The notes below the pieces were generated by a model, which made no database searches, was not told where the DNA came from, and saw only the letters and a program-made list of their open reading frames with translations. 39,076 nucleotides of DNA from Mycobacterium scrofulaceum (GTDB lineage: Bacteria; Actinomycetota; Actinomycetes; Mycobacteriales; Mycobacteriaceae), in contig NZ_LZJW01000153.1 of assembly GCF_001667885.1 (NCBI RefSeq), positions 1 through 39,076 of the forward strand, read 5' to 3'. Shown in pieces: positions 14,581 to 21,411 of the stretch (position 1 is the stretch's first letter; every line of letters begins with the position of its first letter). The position numbers and the translations under genes are program-made.

Positions 14581-17487
14581 GTGAAGACCGGACCAGGGGA
14601 CGGATCGGCCGGCACAGCGCCGATTCTGCCGCGGATGATCGCCCGCTTCGCGGTGCCGATCGTCCTGTTGTGGCTGGGCCTCACCGCACTCCTCAATCTC
14701 GCCATCCCGCAGCTGGAAGCGGTCGGAAAGGCCCACTCGGTGTCGCTGAGCCCGAAAGACGCGGCCGCCGTTCAGGCCATCAAGCACATCGGCCAGGTAT
14801 TCGGTGAGTTCGACTCCAACACCGCGGTCACGATCGTGCTGGAAGCCGACAAGCCCCTCGGCGCCGACGCGCACCGGTTCTACAGCGAGCTGATGCGCAA
14901 GCTCTCGGCGGACACCCGGCACGTCGCGCACATCCAGGACTTCTGGAGCGACCCGCTGACCGCGGCGGGATCGCAAAGCGCGGACGGCAAGGCCGCGTAC
15001 GTCGTCGTGTACCTGGTCGGCAACAACGAAACGCAGGCATACAACGCGGTTCACGCCGTCCGGCACGACGTCGACGGCACGCCGGCGCCGCGCGGGGTCA
15101 AGGCGTACGTCACCGGCCCGTACGCGCTGATCGCCGACCAGACCGAGGCCGGCGACCAAAGCGTCGCCAGGGTCACCTTGATCACCACGTTGGTGATCGC
15201 GGCGATGTTGCTCTTCATCTACCGCTCCGTGGCCACCATGGTTCTCGTGCTGCTCATGGTCGGCATCGACCTGGGCGCGATTCGCGGTGTCGTCGCATTC
15301 CTGGCCTACCACAACGTTTTCGGGCTTTCGACCTTCGCCACCAACCTGCTCACCCTGCTGGCCATCGCCGCCAGCACGGACTACGCGATCTTCATGCTCG
15401 GCCGCTACCACGAGGCCCGCTACGCGGGTGAAGACCGAAAAGCCGCGTTCTACACCATGTTTCACGGGACCGCGCACGTGATTCTGGGCTCGGGCCTGAC
15501 CATCGCCGGCGCCATGTACTGCCTGAGCCTGGCCCGGCTGCCGTATTTCAAGACGCTCGGCGCTCCGTGCGCCATCGGCATGTTGGTTGCGGTCTTCGCC
15601 GCGCTCACGCTCGGGCCCGCGGTGCTGGCCACCGCCGGCTCGGTCAAGCTCTTGGATCCCAAGCGAAGGCTGAACACCCGGCGCTGGCGCCGAGTGGGCA
15701 CCGCGATCGTGCGCTGGCCCGGTCCGGTGCTCGCCGCGACGTGCGCGGTGGCGTCCATCGGCCTGCTAGCGCTGCCGAACTACCAAACGACTTACGATCT
15801 GCGCGGATTCATGTCCGCCAACATGCCGTCCTTGATCGGGGACGCGGCCGCGGGCCGGCACTTCTCGCGTGCCCGGCTGAACCCCGAGGTGCTGTTGATC
15901 GAATCCGACCACGACATGCGCAATCCGGTGGACATGCTGGTGCTCGACAAGGTCGCGAAGGCCATCTTTCACAGCCCGGGCGTCGCGCAGGTGAAGGGCA
16001 TCACCCGGCCGCTGGGAACGCCCATCAGGCACACGTCGATTCCGTTCATCCTCAGCATGCAAAGCGTGATGAATGCCGAGAACATGCAATTCATGAACGG
16101 CCGACTGAACGACATGGTGATCCAGGAGCACGCGATGGACGCCTCGATCGAGGCGATGCAGCGCATGTATCGACTGATGGGCGAAATGGTCGACGACACC
16201 GCCGATATGGATCGGCTCACGCACGACATGTCGGACATCACCGACACCATCCGGGATCACTTTTCCGACCTCTCGGATTTCCTCCGACCCATCGGCAGCT
16301 ATTTCTATTGGGAGAGGCATTGTTTCGACATCCCCGTGTGCTGGGCAATACGGTCGGTATTCGACACCTTCGACAACATCGATCAGCTCAGCGAGAAGCT
16401 GCAATTCCTCGCCAAGGACATGGACGTCCTGACCAACCTTTTGCCGCAGATGCGCGCGCAGCTGCTGCCGATGCTGTCGACGATGACGATCATGCGCGAC
16501 ATGCTGGTCGTCTGGCACGGCACCCTCGCGTCCTTCGGCAAGGAACAGGAGATGAACAGCAAAGACCCCGGCGAACTGGGCCGGGTCTTTGAGGCCGCTC
16601 ACGTCGACGAATCGTTCTACCTACCGCAGTCGGCCTTCGAGAGCCCGGACTTTCAGCGGGTCCTGAGGATGTTCCTGTCTCCCGACGGCAAGGCGGCCCG
16701 CTTCATCGTCTCCCTGGAAGGGGATCCCGCCACGCCGGAGGGCATCTCGCGCGTCGAGCCGATCCAGCGGGCGGCCAGGGAGGCCATCAAGGGAACCCCG
16801 GTGCAGGGCGCGGCGATCTCGATGGGCGGTGTGGCCGCGACGTTCAAAGACCTGCAGGAGGGCGCCCTCTACGACCTGCTGATCGCGGTCGTCGCCGCGA
16901 TCAGCCTCATCTTGATCATCATGCTGATCGTCACCCGCAGCGTGATCGCCGCCGCGGTCATCGTCGGGACGGTGCTGCTGTCCCTGGGGTCGTCGTTCGG
17001 CCTGTCCGTGCTCGTCTGGCAGGACCTGCTCGGCGTCGACTTGTACTGGCTGGTGTTGGCGATGTCGGTGATGCTGCTGTTGGCGGTCGGATCGGACTAC
17101 AACCTGCTGCTCATCTCCCGGCTCAAAGAGGAGATCGGCGCCGGCCTGAACACGGGCATCATCCGCGCGATGGCCGGCACCGGCGGAGTGGTGACCGCCG
17201 CCGGCATGGTCTTCGCGGTCACCATGTCGCTGTTCGTGTTCAGCGATTTGCGCATCATCGGCCAGATCGGCACCACCATCGGCCTGGGCCTGCTCTTCGA
17301 CACCCTGATCGTGCGCTCGTTCATGACGCCGTCCATCGCCGCGCTGCTCGGACGCTGGTTCTGGTGGCCGCAACCCGTGCGCCCGCGGCCCGCCAGCCAG
17401 ATGCTGCGGCCCTACGCGGCCCGCCGCCTGGTGCGCGCCCTGCTGCTCACCCCCGCCGACAAATCCCCTGACGCGGCGCGGCGCTAG
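14581..17487 (+). CDS. MmpL family RND transporter, first copy (no mmpS partner)
   Basis: 968 residues, GTG 14581 with GAAGGAG (14564-14570). An RND lipid/siderophore-type exporter: TM1 (FAVPIVLLWLGLTALLNLAI), a first periplasmic loop, a TM2-6 block, a second periplasmic loop, a TM7-12 block. Proton-relay pairs are intact: Asp267-Tyr268 in ASTDYAIFMLGRYHE and Asp839-Tyr840 in VGSDYNLLLISR. The second loop has a long helical insertion (about residues 490-650) with the cysteine pair CFDIPVC, a feature of the MmpL4/MmpL5 group. Very similar to the second MmpL at 21408. No mmpS lies upstream. Its TAG overlaps the MFS stop in CTAG. Cargo unknown. Confidence 0.93.
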   Translation: MKTGPGDGSAGTAPILPRMIARFAVPIVLLWLGLTALLNLAIPQLEAVGKAHSVSLSPKDAAAVQAIKHIGQVFGEFDSNTAVTIVLEADKPLGADAHRFYSELMRKLSADTRHVAHIQDFWSDPLTAAGSQSADGKAAYVVVYLVGNNETQAYNAVHAVRHDVDGTPAPRGVKAYVTGPYALIADQTEAGDQSVARVTLITTLVIAAMLLFIYRSVATMVLVLLMVGIDLGAIRGVVAFLAYHNVFGLSTFATNLLTLLAIAASTDYAIFMLGRYHEARYAGEDRKAAFYTMFHGTAHVILGSGLTIAGAMYCLSLARLPYFKTLGAPCAIGMLVAVFAALTLGPAVLATAGSVKLLDPKRRLNTRRWRRVGTAIVRWPGPVLAATCAVASIGLLALPNYQTTYDLRGFMSANMPSLIGDAAAGRHFSRARLNPEVLLIESDHDMRNPVDMLVLDKVAKAIFHSPGVAQVKGITRPLGTPIRHTSIPFILSMQSVMNAENMQFMNGRLNDMVIQEHAMDASIEAMQRMYRLMGEMVDDTADMDRLTHDMSDITDTIRDHFSDLSDFLRPIGSYFYWERHCFDIPVCWAIRSVFDTFDNIDQLSEKLQFLAKDMDVLTNLLPQMRAQLLPMLSTMTIMRDMLVVWHGTLASFGKEQEMNSKDPGELGRVFEAAHVDESFYLPQSAFESPDFQRVLRMFLSPDGKAARFIVSLEGDPATPEGISRVEPIQRAAREAIKGTPVQGAAISMGGVAATFKDLQEGALYDLLIAVVAAISLILIIMLIVTRSVIAAAVIVGTVLLSLGSSFGLSVLVWQDLLGVDLYWLVLAMSVMLLLAVGSDYNLLLISRLKEEIGAGLNTGIIRAMAGTGGVVTAAGMVFAVTMSLFVFSDLRIIGQIGTTIGLGLLFDTLIVRSFMTPSIAALLGRWFWWPQPVRPRPASQMLRPYAARRLVRALLLTPADKSPDAARR

Positions 17488-18713
17488 GCCGCACCCCGTG
17501 GCCTGGCCGCCGGTGCACCCAGTGCGGCGGCGGCGGCCGCGACGGTCAGGATCAGGACGACGACGACCGGCCAGATGGCGGAGTGCTTCTGGGCGATCCC
17601 GCCGAGGGCGGCTCCAAGCGCCGTGGTTTCGACGGCAACCAGCGTCGAGCAGAAACCGATCAGCGTGCCGCGGTGGGGTTCGGCGGCGACCACGCCGATC
17701 CACGCTATCGCCGCGGCGAAGACGGCCTGGGCCGCCACCGTCGCCAGCAGGAACACCGTGCCGTAGGCCCACGTGTGGGGCCACTGCCCGCACGACTCGG
17801 CCACGATGGACAGCACGGCGGCGACGGCGCTGAGCAGGGCACTGCCCAGCATCATGCCGCGCACCCCGAACAGCTGGTAGACCTTGCGCCACAACGCGGA
17901 ACCGATGACCAGTCCGCTGCTGGAAAGGAACGCCAGCACGTGCAAGCTGCCCCTCAGTTGCGCGGTACGCAGGGCGTAGAAGGTGGTGCCCAGCGTGACG
18001 GGGGCGAACAACAGGTACGTGATCACGTAGCGGCGAAACCACGGCTGGGTGCGAGCGAGCCCGAAGCCCTGCCGGTAGGTGGGGCGCGCGGACATCCTCG
18101 GGGCGGTCGGAGCGGAGCGCGCCGGGCCGACGAACAGCGCCGCGAAGCCGGCCGCGGCCAGTCCGAACGCGCCCAGGCACAGCAGATCGCGGTGCAGCGC
18201 CATCTTGTCGCCGGTGGCCAACCCCGGCACGACGAACAGCGCGGCGATCGTGGCCACCACCGAAGCGATGGCCCCCTGGATCATCAACAGCTTCAGCGCC
18301 GACCCACCGGAGGCCGTGTCGGGGTAGGCGACGTTGGAGACCGCGACCAGCACTCCGCCACCGGCGCTGGTCAGCAGGAACACGGCCGCCGCCAGCAGGC
18401 CGTTCCACGGAATCACCGAATCGCACAGGATCAACGCGGCCGCACTCGCGGCCATCGCCGCCAGCAGCAGGTGCCGCATCTGGCCCACTCGCCGCAGCAC
18501 CGCCGGTGACACGGAATTGCCGACGATGGAGCCGAGGCCGTACGCCGGGAACAGCAGCGCGGCCAGCCAGGTCAGCCCAAGGTGTGCGCAGATGAAGGGC
18601 AGCACCACAGCCCCGTTGCTGAACTGCATCCCCGCCGTGTAGAACGCCCCCTGCGAAGGCAGGCGCGGGAACGGGTTCGTCTGCGCTGCAGCCCCCTCCA
18701 ACATCACGGCCAT
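17484..18713 (-). CDS. MFS transporter, first cassette copy
   Basis: 409 residues, ATG 18713. About 12 hydrophobic helices, e.g. LTWLAALLFPAYGLGSIVGN, HLLLAAMAASAAALILC and IWPVVVVLILTVAAAAAALG. The central loop (GPARSAPTAPRMSARPTYRQGF) separates two halves of six helices as in major facilitator proteins. Clearly homologous to the MFS gene at 24296 (shared AGMQ.SN.AVVLP.ICAH, MRHLLLAA, RGTLIGF). Convergent with mmpL, sharing a CTAG stop. A TAAAGT -10 six bases before the ATG and two palindromes further upstream suggest a regulated leaderless transcript. Substrate unknown. Confidence 0.87.
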   Translation of the reverse strand: MAVMLEGAAAQTNPFPRLPSQGAFYTAGMQFSNGAVVLPFICAHLGLTWLAALLFPAYGLGSIVGNSVSPAVLRRVGQMRHLLLAAMAASAAALILCDSVIPWNGLLAAAVFLLTSAGGGVLVAVSNVAYPDTASGGSALKLLMIQGAIASVVATIAALFVVPGLATGDKMALHRDLLCLGAFGLAAAGFAALFVGPARSAPTAPRMSARPTYRQGFGLARTQPWFRRYVITYLLFAPVTLGTTFYALRTAQLRGSLHVLAFLSSSGLVIGSALWRKVYQLFGVRGMMLGSALLSAVAAVLSIVAESCGQWPHTWAYGTVFLLATVAAQAVFAAAIAWIGVVAAEPHRGTLIGFCSTLVAVETTALGAALGGIAQKHSAIWPVVVVLILTVAAAAAALGAPAARPRGAA

Positions 18714-18719
18714 GAACCG

Positions 18720-18725
18720 ACTTTA
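18720..18725 (-). promoter_or_regulatory. Predicted -10 of the first MFS gene (leaderless)
   Basis: Minus-strand TAAAGT is followed by six bases and the ATG at 18713. This places transcription start at the start codon and the two upstream palindromes near -44 and -78. Confidence 0.45.
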
Positions 18726-18751
18726 TGGTCGCTGAGCAGGCAGAACTATCC

Positions 18752-18798
18752 TCCGATCGGATACCACCGGACGAATTGCGTGTCCCCCGATCGGGGGA
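18752..18798. promoter_or_regulatory. Paired GATC-centred palindromes upstream of the first MFS gene
   Basis: TCCGATCGGA (18752-18761) and TCCCCCGATCGGGGGA (18783-18798) are perfect palindromes whose centres are 34 bp apart. The same pair, 35 bp apart, precedes the second MFS gene. CAATTC between them on the minus strand is also conserved. Probably a two-site operator for a dimeric regulator encoded elsewhere. Confidence 0.7.
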
Positions 18799-18810
18799 AC
18801 GGGCGGCGGT

Positions 18811-19200
18811 CTAGCCGGCCGCGAGGATCCGGTTCACCTCGTAGGCGGCCAGCGACACCTCCCGGGCGCGCGCGGTACTCGGCTCGCCGGAGAACCGCGA
18901 CACGGCGTTGCAGAGCCAGGCGAGCGCGGAACGCAGCTCGCCACCGGGTGCGGCGTCACGGTGCGCCTGCAGCTCGGTCAACACCTGGTCGAGCCCGGAG
19001 CGGCGCACCTGCGTCGCCTTCTCGACCTGCTTGATCAGCTGTTTCAACGGTCGCGGGCCAGCCGCGCCGCCACCATCGCGGGAACCCCGCAGCCGAGACC
19101 ACAACCCACCGTTTGGAATAGCCGCAAGTGTAGGGCGTCGGCACGCCCCTCGACGACCGGGGCGGGGCGACCGTCCCGCAACTTGTGCCCCACCAGTCAC
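18811..19200 (-). CDS. Hypothetical protein, start uncertain
   Basis: Up to 129 residues from GTG 19200 (preceded by GAGGGAG), or 97 residues from TTG 19104. The C-terminal 78 residues (from LKQLIKQVEKATQVRR) look like a genuine small helical protein with QVLTELQAHRD, LRSALAWLCNAVSRF and AREVSLAAYEVNRILAAG; the arginine/proline/glycine-rich N-terminus looks less protein-like. No known domain recognised, no membrane segment. Divergent from dacB1, 49 bp away. The stop is 97 bp from the MFS start, with the palindromes between. Confidence 0.55.
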   Translation of the reverse strand: MTGGAQVAGRSPRPGRRGACRRPTLAAIPNGGLWSRLRGSRDGGGAAGPRPLKQLIKQVEKATQVRRSGLDQVLTELQAHRDAAPGGELRSALAWLCNAVSRFSGEPSTARAREVSLAAYEVNRILAAG

Positions 19201-19234
19201 AGCGCGGCTCCCTCGAATCGCGCCCGCGATCGCC

Positions 19235-19240
19235 TAATGT
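19235..19240 (+). promoter_or_regulatory. dacB1: Possible -10 of dacB1
   Basis: TAATGT (TANNNT) lies nine bases before the ATG at 19250, consistent with a very short or absent leader. Only 49 bp separate dacB1 from the divergent hypothetical gene. Confidence 0.38.
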
Positions 19241-19249
19241 GCACAAGCA

Positions 19250-20491
19250 ATGGACTTCCTACGCCCCGCGTCGTGCCTGGCAGCGGCCCTTTTCGTGGCG
19301 GCCGCCCCGGCGGCCTTCGCCGCGCCGATCGCCGGCGCCGAGCCCGGCGCCGAGCCCAACGCCGCCACCGCCAATTGCCCCTTCAAGGTGAACACCCCGC
19401 CCGCGGTCGACTCGTCGGAGGTTCCGCAGGCCGGCGAACCGCCGATCCCGCTGGCGGTGCCGCCGAAGCCGGTCGGCGGCGAGGCGCTGGGCAGTTGCGG
19501 CATCGTCGCCGCCCCCGACACGCCGCCGCTGCCGACCGACGTCTCCGCCGACGCGTGGTTGGTGGCCGACCTGGACAGCGGCGCGGTGGTGGCGGCCAAG
19601 GACCCGCACGGCCGTCACCGCCCCGCCAGCATCATCAAGGTGCTGATCGCGATGGCGTCCATCAACGCGCTCAACCTGAACAAGTCGGTGCCCGGCACCG
19701 CCGACGACGCGGCCGCCGAAGGCACCAAGGTCGGCGTCGAGGAAGGCGGGGTGTTCACCGTCAACCAGCTGCTGCACGGCCTGCTGATGCACTCCGGGAA
19801 CGACGCCGCGCACGCGCTGGCCATGCAGCTCGGCGGCATGCAGCAAGCCGTCGAGAAGATCAACGTGCTTGCCGCCAAGCTCGGCGGCAAGGACACCCGG
19901 GTCGCGACGCCGTCGGGGCTGGACGGCCCCGGCATGAGCACGTCGGCCTACGACATCGGCCTGTTCTACCGCTACGCCTGGCAGAACCCCACCTTCGCCG
20001 ACATCGTCGCGACGCGCACGTTCGACTTCCCCGGCCACGGCGACCACCCCGGCTACGAACTGGAGAACGACAACCAGTTGCTCTACAAGTACCCCGGCGC
20101 CTTGGGCGGCAAGACCGGTTACACCGACGACGCCGGCCAGACCTTCGTGGGCGCCGCCAACCACAACGGGCGCCGCCTGATGGCCGTGTTGCTGCACGGG
20201 ACGCGGCAGCCGATCGCCCCGTGGGAGCAGGCGGCGCACCTGCTGGACTACGGCTTCAGCACGCCGCAGGGCACCCAGGTCGGCAACCTCATCGAACCCG
20301 ATCCCTCGCTCGCGCCGGCCAAACGCGACAGCGCCGCCGACCGGCAGGGCAACGGCGCCGAGGCGGCCGCGCTCATCCCCTCGGCGGACGCGCTGCCGGT
20401 CCGGGTGGGCGTCGCCGTCATCGGAACGATCATCGTGTTCAGCCTGATCATGGTGGCGCGCGCAATGAACCGCCGGCCGCAGCACCGTTGA
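19250..20491 (+). CDS. dacB1: D-alanyl-D-alanine carboxypeptidase (penicillin-binding protein)
   Basis: 413 residues; trims the terminal D-Ala of peptidoglycan stem peptides outside the membrane. An N-terminal signal sequence (ASCLAAALFVAAAPAAFA) is followed by a proline-rich linker with a cysteine pair (ANCPFK, LGSCGIV). The serine peptidase domain has all three penicillin-binding motifs: SIIK in RPASIIKVLIAM, SGN in MHSGNDAAHAL, and KTG in GGKTGYTDDAGQ. A C-terminal helix (VGVAVIGTIIVFSLIMVARA) anchors it with a short basic tail. Matches Rv3330 in order and size (about 405). It now sits between the two mmpL/MFS cassettes. Confidence 0.95.
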   Translation: MDFLRPASCLAAALFVAAAPAAFAAPIAGAEPGAEPNAATANCPFKVNTPPAVDSSEVPQAGEPPIPLAVPPKPVGGEALGSCGIVAAPDTPPLPTDVSADAWLVADLDSGAVVAAKDPHGRHRPASIIKVLIAMASINALNLNKSVPGTADDAAAEGTKVGVEEGGVFTVNQLLHGLLMHSGNDAAHALAMQLGGMQQAVEKINVLAAKLGGKDTRVATPSGLDGPGMSTSAYDIGLFYRYAWQNPTFADIVATRTFDFPGHGDHPGYELENDNQLLYKYPGALGGKTGYTDDAGQTFVGAANHNGRRLMAVLLHGTRQPIAPWEQAAHLLDYGFSTPQGTQVGNLIEPDPSLAPAKRDSAADRQGNGAEAAALIPSADALPVRVGVAVIGTIIVFSLIMVARAMNRRPQHR

Positions 20492-20523
20492 CCGTAGAAG
20501 TTTGCTGTGGCACCGTCTTGCGG

Positions 20524-20862
20524 ATGAGTGAAGTCCTGTATGAGGACCCCGGCCTCAGGCTCGACGAGGACGGCATCACCATTCGGCGCTACTACTTCCC
20601 GTTTGCCAACCCGAAGCGGATCGCGTACAGCGACATCCAGGGCGTCAAGTCCAAGCAGATGACCTGGAACAGCGGCAAGGGGCGCATCTGGGGCGCCGGC
20701 GACCCGCGCTACTGGTTCCCGCTGGACCTCCGCCGGGGCCGCAAGCAAACGCTTCTGGTGTTCGACGTCGGGCGCCGGGTGCGGGCATGCATCAGCCCCG
20801 ACGACCCGGACCGTGTCATCAAGGTGCTGCGCGATCGGCTGCGGACCGGCAAAGCCACATAA
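20524..20862 (+). CDS. Small conserved hypothetical protein (possibly PH-like)
   Basis: 112 residues from ATG 20524 (MSEVLYEDPGLRLDEDG), 32 bp after dacB1 on the same strand. The composition is soluble with alternating strands (GITIRRYYFPF, RIAYSDIQGVKSK, PLDLRRGRKQTLLVFDVGRR) and a C-terminal helix (DPDRVIKVLRDRLRTG). The strand-rich core plus final helix resembles bacterial pleckstrin-homology-like proteins, but no diagnostic motif is seen and the function is unknown. Probably co-transcribed with dacB1. Confidence 0.7.
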   Translation: MSEVLYEDPGLRLDEDGITIRRYYFPFANPKRIAYSDIQGVKSKQMTWNSGKGRIWGAGDPRYWFPLDLRRGRKQTLLVFDVGRRVRACISPDDPDRVIKVLRDRLRTGKAT

Positions 20863-20877
20863 CGATTATTTGAAAGC
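20857..20877 (+). promoter_or_regulatory. Element ACATAACGATT-N4-GAAA-N-CC upstream of mmpS
   Basis: Second occurrence of the element seen before the first mmpL, 117 bp before the mmpS ATG. It overlaps the stop of the preceding gene and lies in an AT-richer 111-bp gap that otherwise shows no clear -10/-35 pair. Confidence 0.45.
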
Positions 20878-20973
20878 CCCAATGCTTTAGCGCACCGACG
20901 GTAGCCTCTAACTCGCTAACGCAACCAAACATCGAATTGTTATTGCGACTCGGGGCAAAGCGCGAGGGTAAAA

Positions 20974-21411
20974 ATGAATTCGGTCACCAGAGCCGTGAAG
21001 CGAATGTGGTTGCTGCTGGCCGTCATCGCCATTGCCGCTGTCGCGGCATTCGGTATCTATCGCCTGCACAGCATGTTCGGTGTTCACGGGCACCCGGTCG
21101 TCAGGGTCAAGGCCGATCTCGAGGATCCATTGTTCGACCCGAAACGCGTGACCTATGAAGTCTTCGGCCCCGCCGCGACCGCGAGGATCGCCTATTTGGA
21201 TCCCGACGCGCGCGTGCAACGGCTGGAAAACATTCCGCTGCCGTGGTCGCAAACGCTGACGACGACGCTGACGTCGGTCACCGTCAACCTGTTGGCGCAA
21301 AGCGACGGCGGCGAGATCGGCTGCCGCATCATGGTGAACGGCGCAACGAAGGACGAGCGGTCCGAGACCGGACCGAAGGCGCTCACCTTCTGCCAGGTCA
21401 ACGCCGGATGA
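20974..21411 (+). CDS. MmpS family accessory protein
   Basis: 145 residues, ATG 20974 with GAGGG (20964-20968) upstream. One N-terminal membrane helix (MWLLLAVIAIAAVAAFGIY) with a basic cytoplasmic start and a periplasmic beta-sandwich domain: RVTYEVFGPAATARIAYLD, PLPWSQTLTTTL, and the paired cysteines EIGCRIMVNG and ALTFCQVN that MmpS proteins conserve. MmpS proteins work with their MmpL as assembly or adaptor subunits. The TGA overlaps the mmpL ATG (ATGA), so the two are translationally coupled. Same operon as the second MmpL. Confidence 0.93.
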   Translation: MNSVTRAVKRMWLLLAVIAIAAVAAFGIYRLHSMFGVHGHPVVRVKADLEDPLFDPKRVTYEVFGPAATARIAYLDPDARVQRLENIPLPWSQTLTTTLTSVTVNLLAQSDGGEIGCRIMVNGATKDERSETGPKALTFCQVNAG

